Notes: a model not told the origin generated them from the letters alone. Positions 1 to 15,622 are shown, numbered from the stretch's first letter. The stretch is 60,150 bases of DNA from an uncultured Pseudomonadota bacterium (GCA_937123825.1 CAKZKQ010000440.1:1-60150), one strand, 5' to 3'. Program-made: numbers and translations.

Positions 1-1
1 C

Positions 2-1804
<1,803 letters not shown>

Positions 1805-2039
1805 GCGCCCCGTTTGGGGTGTGAGGGTCGCGTTTTGCGGCAATAAACAAGCGCGCAAGCGGGTTTGGTCGTCCACAGCGGCGGCGTGCCCGCGTGTGCG
1901 TGACGCATAGATAAAGCATTTTCCCGGCCCGAACCGATGTGGTGTCCCCCTTGTCAGTGGGGCGCGTCGGTCGGGGCTCCTGACATCTGATACGAGGGCA
2001 GGGGGCACAAAAGCCCGGCCTGGCCCTCAGGAGGCGATG

Positions 2040-6392
<4,353 letters not shown>

Positions 6393-6403
6393 GGTCTTTG
6401 TGG

Positions 6404-6439
6404 CCCTCCAAAGGTGGCTTTCGAGCTGCTTTTGGGGGG
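6404..6439. terminator. Possible terminator-like hairpin after rpoC
   Basis: Bases 6404-6412 pair with 6431-6439, giving about 9 bp with one G-U pair around an 18-nt loop. The hairpin starts 11 nt after the rpoC stop. There is no uridine run after it, so it is weak as an intrinsic terminator. Position alone suggests it separates rpoBC from the str operon. Confidence 0.35.
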
Positions 6440-6458
6440 TGAATAGCCATTGTGAGCG

Positions 6459-6498
6459 GCCATAGCATTCAAAACGCGCCTGCGTGCGTTGCTATGGC
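6459..6498. promoter_or_regulatory. Nested inverted repeat abutting the str-operon -35 box
   Basis: GCCATAGC (6459-6466) is perfectly complementary to GCTATGGC (6491-6498). Inside it, AACGC (6473-6477) pairs with GCGTT (6486-6490). The right arm ends exactly where the -35 hexamer TTGACA begins at 6499. It could be the end of the rpoBC transcript or a protein-binding site over the promoter. The sequence shows the symmetry; the role is inference. Confidence 0.5.
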
Positions 6499-6526
6499 TT
6501 GACACCATTTTGTGCATCCGTATACT
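6499..6526 (+). promoter_or_regulatory. Sigma-70-type promoter for the str operon (rpsL)
   Basis: A consensus -35 box TTGACA (6499-6504) is separated by 16 bp from a -10 box TATACT (6521-6526). Initiation near 6533 would leave a leader of about 140 nt before rpsL. That leader contains a perfect 7-bp hairpin, GAAATGA-atga-TCATTTC (6623-6640), 35 nt before the start codon. The string ATGGCTTGACA at this -35 box recurs exactly at the promoter upstream of rplP. Confidence 0.75.
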
Positions 6527-6675
6527 CCGCAAGCCCGACGCCAGGAATCTGGGGTTGGGGGTTGGTCACCTGGTTTGTTGGTGTTGATGAATGCCGTTGT
6601 TGCTAGGCGATCGCGTTGTATAGAAATGAATGATCATTTCGGTTGGATGGATTCCATAGACGAGTAAACTGCATC

Positions 6676-7047
6676 ATGCCGACCATCAATCAGTTGATCC
6701 GCAAAGGGCGGACCAAGATTAAGAAGAAAGGTACCTCCCCGGCGCTCAAAGCCTGCCCGCAAAAGCGCGGTGTGTGCGTGCGCGTGTATACGACGACTCC
6801 CAAGAAGCCCAACTCGGCGCTTCGTAAGGTTGCTCGTGTGCGTTTGACCAACGGGATCGAGGTGACGAGCTACATCCCCGGTGAGGGTCACAACCTCCAG
6901 GAGCACTCCGTGGTGCTGATCCGTGGCGGTCGTGTCAAAGACCTTCCGGGTGTTCGTTACCACATCGTCCGTGGGACGTTGGACGCCATCGGCGTCAGCG
7001 CGCGTCGCCAGGGTCGTTCGAAGTACGGCGCCAAGCGCCCGAAGTGA
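6676..7047 (+). CDS. rpsL: 30S ribosomal protein S12
   Basis: S12 lies at the decoding centre of the small subunit. The protein is 123 residues, the usual length, and starts [12 protein letters not shown]. An in-frame upstream ATG at 6643 would add 11 non-conserved residues and is not preferred. The conserved [18 protein letters not shown] and [13 protein letters not shown] segments are present with lysines at the positions where streptomycin-resistance changes are known, so it looks wild type. The ribosome-binding site is weak. It is the first gene after the str promoter, with rpsG 160 bp downstream. Confidence 0.97.
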   Translation: MPTINQLIRKGRTKIKKKGTSPALKACPQKRGVCVRVYTTTPKKPNSALRKVARVRLTNGIEVTSYIPGEGHNLQEHSVVLIRGGRVKDLPGVRYHIVRGTLDAIGVSARRQGRSKYGAKRPK

Positions 7048-7207
7048 AAATGGTTTAATGCCGCGCAGGTGTGGTGTGGTTTGTGGTTCAGGGGCGCTGA
7101 GGGCGTTTGTGGGCGGCAGGCTGTCGGCACCTGGTGTGGGGTAAATGTTGTCGCTGGCGAGCGCGGATTGAAATGGCGAGCGCGGGCGAAAGGACGGGTG
7201 ATAAGGA

Positions 7208-7678
7208 ATGCCGCGTAGAAGAGAAGTCCCAAAGAGGGTGATCCTCCCGGATCCGAAGTTCCACAGCGTGCCTGTGAGCAAGTTCGTCAACATCTTGATG
7301 CGTGATGGCAAGAAGAGCACCGCGGAGCGGATCTTCTACGGTGCCATGGACATCGTCGAGCAGAAGATGAAGAAGGATCCGCTTGAGGTCTTCCACGATG
7401 CCCTGCGCAACGTGGAGCCGAAGGTGGAGGTCAAGAGCCGCCGCGTGGGTGGTTCGACCTACCAGGTTCCGGTGGAGATCCGCCCGGAGCGCCGTGAAGC
7501 CCTGGCTCGCCGTTGGGTCATCTCCTACGCGCGTGGTCGCGGCGAGAAGACCATGATGCAGCGCCTGGCCGGCGAAATGATGGACGCCTCGGACAACCGC
7601 GGCAGCGCCATCAAGAAGCGCGAAGACACCCACCGTATGGCCGAGGCGAACAAAGCCTACGCCCACTACAACTGGTGA
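7208..7678 (+). CDS. rpsG: 30S ribosomal protein S7
   Basis: S7 nucleates assembly of the 30S head by binding 16S rRNA. The protein is 156 residues, the standard length, starting [18 protein letters not shown] and containing the conserved [18 protein letters not shown] segment. A TAAGGA ribosome-binding site precedes the ATG. It lies between rpsL and fusA as in the classical str operon, but with 150-160 bp gaps on each side, wider than usual. Confidence 0.97.
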   Translation: MPRRREVPKRVILPDPKFHSVPVSKFVNILMRDGKKSTAERIFYGAMDIVEQKMKKDPLEVFHDALRNVEPKVEVKSRRVGGSTYQVPVEIRPERREALARRWVISYARGRGEKTMMQRLAGEMMDASDNRGSAIKKREDTHRMAEANKAYAHYNW

Positions 7679-7828
7679 GTGTGACGCCAGCGCGTCAGAG
7701 CAGCTGATTTTGTGTGCGAATTGCGCGCCCGTCCTTGTTGGGACGGTGGTGCGCAGCGCGAGAGTGTTTGGGGAGTGGTCTTTGGCTTTGTTCAGGGACC
7801 GCTCTTGGTGTTTTTGGAGGAGGTTTTC

Positions 7829-9937
7829 ATGCTTGGACATCTTCGCAACATCGGGATCATGGCCCACATCGATGCGGGCAAGACGACCACGACCGAGCGG
7901 ATCCTCTATTACACCGGCCGTTCACACAAGATCGGCGAGGTCCACGACGGCGCCGCGACCATGGATTACATGGAGCAGGAGCAGGAGCGTGGGATCACGA
8001 TCACCTCGGCGGCCACGACGTGTGCGTGGACCTCGACCCGTGGTGGTGAAGAGCACACGATCAACATCATTGATACGCCCGGGCACGTGGATTTCACGGT
8101 GGAGGTGGAGCGCTCGCTGCGGGTGCTCGACGGCGCGGTGGCGCTCTTTTGTGCGGTGGGCGGTGTGGAGCCGCAGAGCGAGACGGTGTGGCGTCAGGCG
8201 ACCAAGTACGCCGTGCCCCGGATCGCCTTTGTGAACAAGATGGATCGGATCGGTGCGGATCTGGACAATGTGCTGGAGATGATGCGCGATCGTCTGGGTG
8301 CCAACGCGGTGAAGTTGCAGGTGCCGATCGGCGCTGAGGATGATTTTGCCGGGGTTGTGGACCTGATCACGATGAAGGCCCTGGTCTACGACGAGGATAC
8401 GCTCGGCCAGGACTGGTCTGAGGAGGCGATCGGGCAGGAGCAGCTCGACGATGCGCTCCTTGCGCGCGAGGAGCTTCTGGAGGCCGTCAGCGAGTTTGAT
8501 GATGATCTGATGGAGGCTTACCTGGAGGACAACGCTGAGGCGATCACCGAGGCGATGATCCGCCGGGCGGTGCGCGCGGCGACGTTGGCCGGTGAGATCG
8601 TGCCGGTTTTGTGTGGTTCTGCGTTTCGGAACAAGGGCGTGCAGCCGCTGCTGGATTCGATCCTGGACTTTTTGCCCAGCCCGATGGATGTGGCGGCGGT
8701 GGAGGGCACGCGGCCCGAGCGTTTTGGCGGTGCGGACGCAGGCGCGGTGGTGCGTCGTGCCGATGAGGCGGAGCCGTTTTCGGCGCTGGCCTTCAAGGTG
8801 CTCAACGACCGCTACATGGGTCAGTTGACCTTCTTCCGCGTGTACTCGGGTCAGTTGACGGCGGGTTCTGCGGTGTACAACAGCACGCGCGATCGCAAGG
8901 AGCGCATGGGTCGGTTGATGCGGATGCACGCCGACAAGCGCGAAGACATCGATCGGGTGCAGGCCGGTGACATTGCGGCGGTGGTGGGTCTGAAGCACAC
9001 GGTGACGGGGGACACGCTCTCGGACCGGGATGATCCGGTGGTGTTGGAGACGATCGAGTTTCCGGAGCCAGTGATCGCGATCGCCATTGAGCCCAATACC
9101 AAGGCGGATGAGAGCAAGTTGGTGGAGGCGCTGGGGCGTCTGGCGCTGGAGGATCCGTCGTTTCGGGTGAAGGTCAACGAAGAGACGGGCCAGACGTTGA
9201 TCAGCGGGATGGGCGAGCTGCACCTGGACATCATTCGGGATCGGTTGCTGCGCGAGTTTCAGGTCAACGCCAGGATTGGGACACCGCAGGTGGCCTACCG
9301 TGAGACGGTCCAGGGTCAGACGAAGGCCGAGGGCAAGTTTGTGCGTCAGAGTGGTGGCCGCGGGATGTACGGCCACGTGAAGATCCGCATGAAGGCCTTG
9401 GAGCGCGGCGCGGGGATCCATTTTACAAACAGCATCGTGGGGGGAGCGATCCCCAGGGAGTATATCCCGGCGGTGGAGGCAGGGATTCGGGAGTCGGCGG
9501 GCCACGGTGTGGTGGCGGGTTTCCCGGTGGTGGACTTGTCGGTGGAGTTGTACGACGGCAGTTACCACGAGGTGGATTCATCGGAGATGGCATTTAGGAT
9601 TGCGGCGTCGATGGCCTTTAAGGAGGCGATGCGAGCGGGCGATCCGGTGTTGCTAGAGCCGGTGATGGATCTGGACATTCTGGTGCCACCGGAGTTTGTG
9701 GGAGACGTGATCGGCGATTTGACCAGCCGTCAGGGTCGGGTCAATCAGTTGGAGTTGCGCCGTGAGGTGCAGGTGGTCAAGGCCGAGGCGCCGTTGGGCA
9801 AGATGTTTGGTTACGCCACCGATCTGCGCAGCGCCACCCAGGGCCGGGCGACCTACTCGATGCAATTTGGTCATTATGCGCCGGTGTCGCGCAGCACCCA
9901 CGAGGAGATCGTGGCGCGTTACGGCGGGGCGTATTGA
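7829..9937 (+). CDS. fusA: Translation elongation factor G
   Basis: EF-G is the GTPase that drives translocation. The product is 702 residues. The start at 7829 follows a strong GGAGGAGG (7815-7822); an upstream in-frame ATG at 7712 would add non-conserved sequence. GTPase motifs are intact: G1 [12 protein letters not shown] at about residue 12, switch I-type [11 protein letters not shown]3 DTPGHVDF and G4 NKMD. The N-terminus ([15 protein letters not shown]) is shorter than in E. coli. Third codon positions are very G-rich compared with rpoA. The tuf gene that often follows is absent. Confidence 0.97.
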   Translation: MLGHLRNIGIMAHIDAGKTTTTERILYYTGRSHKIGEVHDGAATMDYMEQEQERGITITSAATTCAWTSTRGGEEHTINIIDTPGHVDFTVEVERSLRVLDGAVALFCAVGGVEPQSETVWRQATKYAVPRIAFVNKMDRIGADLDNVLEMMRDRLGANAVKLQVPIGAEDDFAGVVDLITMKALVYDEDTLGQDWSEEAIGQEQLDDALLAREELLEAVSEFDDDLMEAYLEDNAEAITEAMIRRAVRAATLAGEIVPVLCGSAFRNKGVQPLLDSILDFLPSPMDVAAVEGTRPERFGGADAGAVVRRADEAEPFSALAFKVLNDRYMGQLTFFRVYSGQLTAGSAVYNSTRDRKERMGRLMRMHADKREDIDRVQAGDIAAVVGLKHTVTGDTLSDRDDPVVLETIEFPEPVIAIAIEPNTKADESKLVEALGRLALEDPSFRVKVNEETGQTLISGMGELHLDIIRDRLLREFQVNARIGTPQVAYRETVQGQTKAEGKFVRQSGGRGMYGHVKIRMKALERGAGIHFTNSIVGGAIPREYIPAVEAGIRESAGHGVVAGFPVVDLSVELYDGSYHEVDSSEMAFRIAASMAFKEAMRAGDPVLLEPVMDLDILVPPEFVGDVIGDLTSRQGRVNQLELRREVQVVKAEAPLGKMFGYATDLRSATQGRATYSMQFGHYAPVSRSTHEEIVARYGGAY

Positions 9938-10283
9938 GGTTTGGGTCAGCGGCGGGCCAGGCGATCGGGTGATCGCTGGTGTGCGGCGGGCCTTTTGGTA
10001 GGTGGTGAGCCTGGTGGTCTGTAGACAGTGAGGGCTGCAGGGCTTGCGAAGTGACAATGTGTTTGTGGTGTGAGGGCGATCGGGTTTGGCGCGCTTTGGA
10101 GTGCCCCTGGTGGTCTTGCGGGGGTGGTTTTGTGCATTGAGGGCACAAAAGCGCCTTGGTGTCTTGCACCGCGGCAATGGGTATGGTACAGACTGCGGGC
10201 TTTCGACCACGGCGTCAGATGCAATGGTGTGGTGGTTGCTGAAATGGTTGCTTGTCAATCTGTAACGATGGGATTGAAGACAG
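9938..10283. other. fusA-rpsJ intergenic region with two perfect hairpins, no gene
   Basis: No coding sequence is visible, and the tuf gene often found here is absent. GCGATC-gggt-GATCGC (9961-9976), flanked by CCA/TGG, lies 23 nt after the fusA stop and may end the str transcript, although no uridine run follows. A second perfect 8-bp hairpin, TTTTGTGC (10128-10135) with GCACAAAA (10143-10150), is enclosed by GGCGC (10088-10092) and GCGCC (10151-10155), and may belong to an rpsJ leader. No convincing promoter hexamer pair was found. Confidence 0.5.
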
Positions 10284-10592
10284 ATGGCTAACGATAAGAT
10301 TCGTATCAAGCTCAAGGCGTACGATTACAAGTTGCTTGACAGCTCGGCCGCCGAGATTGTTGACACCGTGCGCCGCACGGGGGCGAGGGTTGCGGGCCCG
10401 ATTCCGCTGCCGACGCAGATCAGCCGTTACACGGTGCTGCGCTCCCCGTTTATCGACAAGAAATCGCGCGAGCAGTTCGAGATTCGGACGCACAAGCGGC
10501 TTCTGGACATCCTGGATCCGACGCAGGCGACGCTGGACGCGTTGATGAAGCTCGACCTGTCGGCGGGTGTGGATGTCGAGATCAAGAGCTGA
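10284..10592 (+). CDS. rpsJ: 30S ribosomal protein S10
   Basis: S10 is a small-subunit head protein that also acts with NusB in antitermination. It has 102 residues, the normal length, and contains the conserved RIRLKAYD-like start ([14 protein letters not shown]), the GPIPLPT loop and HKRLLDI. It heads the S10 cluster. The usual next gene, rplC, is missing; rplD follows after 195 bp. Confidence 0.97.
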   Translation: MANDKIRIKLKAYDYKLLDSSAAEIVDTVRRTGARVAGPIPLPTQISRYTVLRSPFIDKKSREQFEIRTHKRLLDILDPTQATLDALMKLDLSAGVDVEIKS

Positions 10593-10655
10593 GTCTGTGC
10601 AGCACGCGCTGGGGGGCGATGATTGTGCCCTTTGGTGTTGTGTGTGCGGGTTTGG

Positions 10656-10674
10656 TTTGAGATGAGTTCTCAAA
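10656..10674. other. Perfect 7-bp hairpin in the rpsJ-rplD gap
   Basis: TTTGAGA (10656-10662) and TCTCAAA (10668-10674) flank a 5-nt loop in the 195-bp gap where rplC normally lies. No remnant of an L3 reading frame can be read in the gap. The function is unknown; it could be a leader structure for rplD. Confidence 0.4.
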
Positions 10675-10787
10675 GAGCCAAGTTGAATTGTTCGATGAGA
10701 GGTGTACTGCGCGTGTCGTAAGGCTCGGCGGCGATGTGCAGCACCATGTTTGGGCCGGTGATTGTGTGCCGGTCTGAGGGTAAAACG

Positions 10788-11402
10788 ATGAAGTTGGATG
10801 TTTACAACACCAGCGGCGAGGTCACCGGCCAGGTGGAAGTCTCGGAGGCGGTGTTTGGTGCGGAGGTCAAGGAGCATCTCTTCTGGGAGGTGGTTCGTTG
10901 GCAGGACGCCAAACGTCACGCTGGGACGCACGCGGCCAAGACGCGCGCTCAGGTCACCGGCACGACGCAAAAGGCGTACCGTCAGAAGGGCACCGGTCGT
11001 GCCCGTCACGGCAGCTACAAGGCCCCGGTCTTTGTGGGCGGTGGTGTGGCTCACGGTCCGAAGGTGCGTTCGTACAGCTACCGGATCAACAAGAAAGTCA
11101 AAGCTGGCGCGCTGCGCTCGGCGTTGAGCATGAAAGTGCGCGACGGCAAGCTGCGCGTGCTGAACAACTTTGAGATGTCGCGGATCAAGACCCGCGACGC
11201 GCTGAAGGTCTTTGGCGCGCTGGGTGCAGAGAAGGCGTTGATCGTGGATGAGGACAACGACAAGTTGAACCTCTCCGTGCGCAACCTGCCGAAGCACAAG
11301 TACCTGGATGTGGCGGGTCTGAACGTGAAGGATCTGCTGCGTTACGACATGGTGATCCTGACCCAGGCGACCCTGGAGAAGGTGCAGGGGAGGTTGGGCT
11401 GA
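10788..11402 (+). CDS. rplD: 50S ribosomal protein L4
   Basis: L4 binds 23S rRNA and lines the exit tunnel; in E. coli it also represses the S10 operon. The protein is 204 residues. The start at MKLDVYNTSGE is chosen over an upstream in-frame ATG at 10734 because L4 homology begins here and GAGGG precedes it. The tunnel-loop region with KGTGRARHGS and the G-rich GGGVAHGP segment are present. Its stop overlaps the rplW start by one base, implying translational coupling. Confidence 0.95.
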   Translation: MKLDVYNTSGEVTGQVEVSEAVFGAEVKEHLFWEVVRWQDAKRHAGTHAAKTRAQVTGTTQKAYRQKGTGRARHGSYKAPVFVGGGVAHGPKVRSYSYRINKKVKAGALRSALSMKVRDGKLRVLNNFEMSRIKTRDALKVFGALGAEKALIVDEDNDKLNLSVRNLPKHKYLDVAGLNVKDLLRYDMVILTQATLEKVQGRLG

Positions 11403-11719
11403 TGAACCGCAATGTTTTGTATGAGATCGTCGGTCGCCCTGTGGTCACCGAGAAGACGACGGTGCAGCGCGATCAGGACAACAAGGTGGTGTTCCGGGTG
11501 GCCCCGGGTGCCAACAAGATCCAGATCCGTCAGGCGATTGAGAAGCTCTTTGGTGTGCGCGTTGTGAAGGTGAACACGGCGAAGATGCCGGGCAAGCCCA
11601 AGAGGGTTGGCCGCATCGCCGGTTACCGCAGCGGCTGGAAGAAAGCCGTGGTGACGCTGGCCGAAGGTGACTCGATCGAGTTCTATGAAGTTGAAGAGGC
11701 GATGGAGGGTGAGGTCTGA
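11402..11719 (+). CDS. rplW: 50S ribosomal protein L23
   Basis: L23 sits at the tunnel exit and is the docking site for trigger factor and SRP. The 105-residue product has the family start (IVGRPVVTEKTT) and the conserved FGVRVVKVNT segment. The ATG shares a base with the rplD stop codon, so translation is likely coupled. rplB follows after 73 bp. Confidence 0.95.
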   Translation: MNRNVLYEIVGRPVVTEKTTVQRDQDNKVVFRVAPGANKIQIRQAIEKLFGVRVVKVNTAKMPGKPKRVGRIAGYRSGWKKAVVTLAEGDSIEFYEVEEAMEGEV

Positions 11720-11792
11720 GTTCTCCCTTGATTGTGTAAGGGATGGAACCGGAGACACCCCCCGGATCTGAATAGATGTTGTTGGAGGCATC

Positions 11793-12620
11793 ATGGCCAT
11801 TCGTAAATTCAATCCGACGAGCCCCGGCCGGCGTGGGATGAGCGTGCGCGACATGCGCGAGCTGACCCAGAAGTCGCCCGAGAAGGCGTTGACCTCTTCG
11901 CTGACGAAGAAGGGCGGTCGTAACAACACCGGTCGCATCACTCTGCGCCATCGTGGCGGCGGTCACAAGCGCCGTTACCGCCAGGTGGACTTCCGTCGCA
12001 ACAAGACCGGCGTGCCGGGCAAGGTTGTGGCGGTGGAGTACGACCCCAACCGTTCTGCGGACATCGCGCTGATCCACTACGTGGACGGCGACAAGGCGTA
12101 CATCCTGCGTCCCGACAAGCTTGGTGTGGGCGATCAGGTTGTCAGCTCGGCGCACGCCGACATCAAGCCTGGCAACTGCCTGCGTTTGAAGTACATCCCG
12201 GTCGGTACGGTGATCCACAACGTGGAGCTCAAGCCCGGCAAGGGTGGTCAGCTGGTGCGTTCGGCGGGAGCCGGCGCGCAGTTGCAGGCCCGTGAGGGAA
12301 GCTACGCGTTGATCAAGTTGCCCAGCGGCGAGGTTCGCCGCGTGCACGTCAACTGCCGCGCGACGGTCGGTCGCATTGGCAACTCGGAGCACGGCAACCT
12401 GAAGTTGGGCAAGGCGGGGCGCAAGCGTCACCTTGGCCGTCGCCCGCACGTGCGTGGTGTTGCGATGAACCCGGTCGATCACCCCCACGGTGGTGGTGAG
12501 GGTCGTACCTCTGGTGGCCGTCACCCGGTCAGCCCCTGGGGTATGCCGACGAAGGGTAAGCGCACGCGTTCGAACAAGCGCAGCGACAAGTTCATCGTCA
12601 AGCGTCGCGGCAACAAGTGA
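11793..12620 (+). CDS. rplB: 50S ribosomal protein L2
   Basis: L2 is a core large-subunit protein near the peptidyl-transferase centre. The product is 275 residues, the standard size, starting [15 protein letters not shown]. The C-terminal [13 protein letters not shown] motif, with the histidine implicated in peptidyl-transferase activity in other bacteria, is intact. A GGAGG ribosome-binding site lies 5 nt before the ATG. Confidence 0.97.
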   Translation: MAIRKFNPTSPGRRGMSVRDMRELTQKSPEKALTSSLTKKGGRNNTGRITLRHRGGGHKRRYRQVDFRRNKTGVPGKVVAVEYDPNRSADIALIHYVDGDKAYILRPDKLGVGDQVVSSAHADIKPGNCLRLKYIPVGTVIHNVELKPGKGGQLVRSAGAGAQLQAREGSYALIKLPSGEVRRVHVNCRATVGRIGNSEHGNLKLGKAGRKRHLGRRPHVRGVAMNPVDHPHGGGEGRTSGGRHPVSPWGMPTKGKRTRSNKRSDKFIVKRRGNK

Positions 12621-12692
12621 TCGTGTCCACGAGGGTTTGACCTGGCCTAGCGTTGGGTCGGGTCACTGGGTACAGCCAGGAGAAAAGAGAAA

Positions 12693-12971
12693 TTGCCACG
12701 TTCAGTTAAAAAAGGCCCGTTCGTGGATCTGCACCTGCTTAAGAAGGTGGATCACGCGTTGGACACGGGAGACAAGCGGGTCATCAAGACCTGGAGCCGC
12801 CGTTCGACGATTCTGCCCGAGATGGTCAACTTGACCTTCGCGGTGCACAACGGCAAGAAGTTTGTGCCGGTGTATGTGACCGAGAACATGGTGGGTCACA
12901 AGCTCGGTGAGTTTGCGCCGACGCGGACCTACTACGGTCACGCTGCGGATAAGAAATCCAAGAAGCGCTGA
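12693..12971 (+). CDS. rpsS: 30S ribosomal protein S19 (TTG start)
   Basis: S19 is a 30S head protein contacting S13. The product is 92 residues, beginning [12 protein letters not shown] exactly as in the family, and that start is encoded by TTG at 12693. AGGAGA (12678-12683) lies 9 nt upstream, supporting TTG as the real start. The conserved [18 protein letters not shown] segment is present. A 200-bp gap follows before rplV. Confidence 0.95.
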   Translation: MPRSVKKGPFVDLHLLKKVDHALDTGDKRVIKTWSRRSTILPEMVNLTFAVHNGKKFVPVYVTENMVGHKLGEFAPTRTYYGHAADKKSKKR

Positions 12972-13174
12972 GGCAGCGCCCTTGTGGCTGCGACATTGGC
13001 TCTTGTGGCTGGCGCCTTTGATGGCGCGGGCTGTGAAGCGGCGGGTGTCTTTGTGGCACACAGTGAATGAATGATGAAGTGTTCGGAGGCGCCTGCTTGA
13101 GATGGGGCGTGAGGCTTTGGCCATGTAAAAGGGGTCAGGGCCGCCGGTCACGAGGGTGAATGGAGGCTTATAAA

Positions 13175-13531
13175 ATGAGTGATGAGATGAACACGAGGGC
13201 GCACACGGCGCGGTTGCGTTACATCCGCATCGCGCCTCGTAAAGCGCGGGTTGTGGTGGACATGATCCGCGGCGAGCGGATTGATAGGGCGTTGGACATC
13301 CTGCGCAACAGCGACAAGGGCGCCGCCAAGACGGTGTACAAGTTGTTGGATTCGGCGGTGTCGAACGTTCAGAACAGTGAGTTGGAGTGGGATCTTGACG
13401 AGTTGTTCGTCAAGCGCGCGTTTGTGGACGAAGGTCCGACGATGCGCCGTTTCCAGCCGCGCGCGATGGGTCGTGCGACTCGCCTGCGCAAGCGCACCAG
13501 CCACATTACCATTGAGCTGGGTCAGCTCTAA
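13175..13531 (+). CDS. rplV: 50S ribosomal protein L22
   Basis: L22 lines the exit tunnel with its beta hairpin. The protein is 118 residues. The start at 13175 is chosen because GGAGG (13162-13166) lies 8 nt before it; an in-frame ATG at 13160 would overlap that site. Family features include RIAPRKARVVVDMIRG near the N-terminus and PRAMGRATRLRKRTSHI at the tunnel-tip region. rpsC follows after 21 bp. Confidence 0.95.
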   Translation: MSDEMNTRAHTARLRYIRIAPRKARVVVDMIRGERIDRALDILRNSDKGAAKTVYKLLDSAVSNVQNSELEWDLDELFVKRAFVDEGPTMRRFQPRAMGRATRLRKRTSHITIELGQL

Positions 13532-13552
13532 GCACGAAACCAGGAGGATCGC

Positions 13553-14212
13553 ATGGGACAGAAAGTCAACCCGATCGGGTTTCGTCTGGGGGTGACCCGG
13601 ACGTGGAAGTCGAAGTGGTACGAGGAGCGCAACTACGCCCGTTGGCTCAAAGAAGATCTGAAGCTTCGCAAGTACATCAAGAAAAAGCACTACGCCACCG
13701 GGATCAGCTCGATCGACATTGAGCGCTCGCCCAACAAGGTGAAGATGACGGTTCACACGGCCAAGCCGGGGATCGTGATCGGCAAGCGCGGTGCGGGTGT
13801 CGAGCAGCTCAAGCGCGAGCTGCAGAAGCTCAGCGACAACGAGATCATCCTGAACATCGTCGAGGTCCGCAAGGCGGAGTTGGACGCGCAGTTGGTGGCC
13901 GAGAACGTGGCCACGCAGCTTGAGCGTCGCACCTCTTTCCGTCGCGCGATGAAGAAGGCGATGGGCACGGCGATGAAGTTTGGCGCCAAGGGGATCCGGA
14001 TCGCGTGTTCGGGCCGCCTGGGCGGCGCCGAGATGAGCCGCCGCGAGTGGTACCGCGAAGGTCGGGTGCCGCTGCACACGCTGCGCGCGGACATCGACTA
14101 CGGTGAGGCGCTGGCGCGTACGACTTATGGCATCATTGGTGTCAAGGTCTGGATCTTCAAGGGAGAGGTGCTTTCCGAGCGTGGGATCACGCAGGAAAAG
14201 GCCGCGAACTGA
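13553..14212 (+). CDS. rpsC: 30S ribosomal protein S3
   Basis: S3 forms part of the mRNA entry channel. The product is 219 residues, starting [13 protein letters not shown], with a KH domain motif ([11 protein letters not shown]) at about residue 76 and the C-terminal [17 protein letters not shown] segment. A strong AGGAGG ribosome-binding site precedes the ATG. Unusually, it is followed by a 327-bp gap with a promoter and a structured leader before rplP, where most bacteria have almost no gap. Confidence 0.97.
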   Translation: MGQKVNPIGFRLGVTRTWKSKWYEERNYARWLKEDLKLRKYIKKKHYATGISSIDIERSPNKVKMTVHTAKPGIVIGKRGAGVEQLKRELQKLSDNEIILNIVEVRKAELDAQLVAENVATQLERRTSFRRAMKKAMGTAMKFGAKGIRIACSGRLGGAEMSRREWYREGRVPLHTLRADIDYGEALARTTYGIIGVKVWIFKGEVLSERGITQEKAAN

Positions 14213-14216
14213 AGAT

Positions 14217-14269
14217 CGTACCTCGAAGGTACGCAATGGCTTGACATGGCCGGGGGCGGGAGATATAAC
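14217..14269 (+). promoter_or_regulatory. Internal sigma-70 promoter and upstream inverted repeat, before rplP
   Basis: A consensus -35 box TTGACA (14241-14246) and a -10 box TATAAC (14264-14269) are separated by the optimal 17 bp. Just upstream, CGTACCT-cga-AGGTACG (14217-14233) is a perfect 7-bp inverted repeat that could be an operator or the end of the rpsC transcript. The -35 context ATGGCTTGACA is identical over 11 bases to that of the rpsL promoter. It would start a second transcript inside the S10-spc cluster with a leader of about 265 nt. Confidence 0.75.
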
Positions 14270-14418
14270 GACCGCCCGCTGGGGTAAGATGCAGTATTGG
14301 TCTGCCGCCAGTGGCCATAGAGTCTGTTTAAATGATGATGTCTTTGACCAAGCCGTGAGCGCGTCCGCGTTGGCGGTTACAGAAACATCCACGAGTGAAG
14401 CAGCTCCCCGAAGGGTCA

Positions 14419-14466
14419 CCTTCGCCATCCTCAGGAACGGGTTTTACCGCTGAGGGATGACGAAGG
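14419..14466 (+). ncRNA. Candidate structured leader RNA upstream of rplP
   Basis: Bases 14419-14434 pair with 14450-14466: CCTTCG with CGAAGG, then CATCCTCAG with its complement interrupted by one bulged G, with a C-A mismatch between the two blocks. That is about 15 paired bases. CGG (14438-14440) and CCG (14447-14449) extend it inside the loop. It lies between the internal promoter and rplP, 73 nt before the start codon. There is no uridine run, so it is more like a protein-binding leader than a terminator. I know of no described leader at this position. Confidence 0.55.
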
Positions 14467-14539
14467 GCCGGTCTCTACGGGGACTTTCGTGCTTTCTGCG
14501 GCGTTTCGAAGCGCTGTCAGTGGAGCGAGGAGCGAGGAA

Positions 14540-14953
14540 ATGCTCAGCCCTAAGAAGGTTAAGTTTCGCAAGCGTCACAAGGGTCGCGTCCGTGGCAAAG
14601 CCCATCGTGGCTCGACGGTGTCGTTTGGTGACTTTGGGTTGATGTCGCTGGGGACGGGTCGTCTTACGGCGCGTCAGATCGAGGCGGCTCGTATTGCGAT
14701 GACCCGCCACATCAAGCGTGGTGGCCAGGTCTGGATTCGGATTTTCCCAGACGTGCCTGTGACGTCGAAGCCTGCCGAGACTCGTATGGGTAAGGGTAAG
14801 GGTTCGCCGGAGTTCTGGGTTGCGAACGTCAAGCCCGGCCGCGTGTTGTATGAAATGGATGGTGTTAGTGAGGAGCTGGCCGCTGAGGCGTTCCGTTTGG
14901 CGGGACACAAGTTGCCGGTGAAGACGAAGATGATCAAGCGGGGTGAGCTGTGA
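14540..14953 (+). CDS. rplP: 50S ribosomal protein L16
   Basis: L16 organises the A-site region of the large subunit. The product is 137 residues, the canonical length, beginning [16 protein letters not shown]. The start at 14540 follows GAGGAG by 7 nt; an in-frame ATG at 14489 would add 17 unrelated residues. The conserved [22 protein letters not shown] stretch is present. The stop overlaps rpmC. Confidence 0.95.
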   Translation: MLSPKKVKFRKRHKGRVRGKAHRGSTVSFGDFGLMSLGTGRLTARQIEAARIAMTRHIKRGGQVWIRIFPDVPVTSKPAETRMGKGKGSPEFWVANVKPGRVLYEMDGVSEELAAEAFRLAGHKLPVKTKMIKRGEL

Positions 14954-15144
14954 TGAAGGCGTCAGAGCTGCGAGAGAAGTCCATGGGCGAGCTGCGTGAG
15001 ATGGAAGGTGAGCTGCGCGAGCAGTACTTCCGGCTCAAGATGCAGCTGTACACGGGACAGCTGGAGCGGGTTTCGGAGTTGAAGTCCACCAAGCGTGACA
15101 TTGCCCGTGTGCTGACGGTCCTGAAGGAACGCGCCCAGGCCTGA
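14953..15144 (+). CDS. rpmC: 50S ribosomal protein L29
   Basis: L29 is a small coiled-coil protein near the tunnel exit, next to L23. The product is 63 residues of two helices ([14 protein letters not shown]...), ending [13 protein letters not shown]. The ATG overlaps the rplP stop by one base; a GTG at 14950 is an alternative one codon earlier. rpsQ follows after 19 bp. Confidence 0.9.
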   Translation: MKASELREKSMGELREMEGELREQYFRLKMQLYTGQLERVSELKSTKRDIARVLTVLKERAQA

Positions 15145-15163
15145 AATTTTCGGAGGAATGAAG

Positions 15164-15427
15164 ATGGCGTCGGAAGAACAAGGCCGCCGCAAGACCCGTG
15201 TTGGCCGCGTGGTCTCGGACAAGATGGACAAGACGGTGGTGGTGGCCATTGAGAAGAAGGTCATGCACCCGGTTTACAAGAAGTTTGTGCGCCGCCGTAA
15301 GAAGTACAAGGCGCACGACGAGCAGAACACCTGCCGGATTGGCGATGAGGTGTTGATCAGCGAAACGCGTCCGCTGTCGAAAGACAAGCGTTGGCGGGTG
15401 GAGAAGGTCCTGCGTCGGGCGGTGTGA
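15164..15427 (+). CDS. rpsQ: 30S ribosomal protein S17
   Basis: S17 binds 16S rRNA early in assembly and has an OB fold. The product is 87 residues with the conserved [17 protein letters not shown] start and [24 protein letters not shown] (15152-15156) is too close to an ATG at 15158 and well spaced, 7 nt, for 15164, which is chosen. A 195-bp gap follows. Confidence 0.95.
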   Translation: MASEEQGRRKTRVGRVVSDKMDKTVVVAIEKKVMHPVYKKFVRRRKKYKAHDEQNTCRIGDEVLISETRPLSKDKRWRVEKVLRRAV

Positions 15428-15622
15428 ATGGTCCGCAAGGGGCTCTGGGCAGTGCGGCGGTGGCGTTTGCCACAGCGTGCGGCGCTGGGGTGCGTGCGGT
15501 CAATGGATAGATGAGTTCGGCCAGGTCTGGCAGTAGTGATGGCCTGGTTGCTGATGGAAATGAACCAGATGGATATCTGGATGCGGGTGAGCAAGGCCCG
15601 CAAATAATGTTGGAGGTGCTCC

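Noticed and set aside
10593..10787. Remnant of rplC between rpsJ and rplD
   Set aside because: No L3-like segment can be read in any frame of this 195-bp gap.
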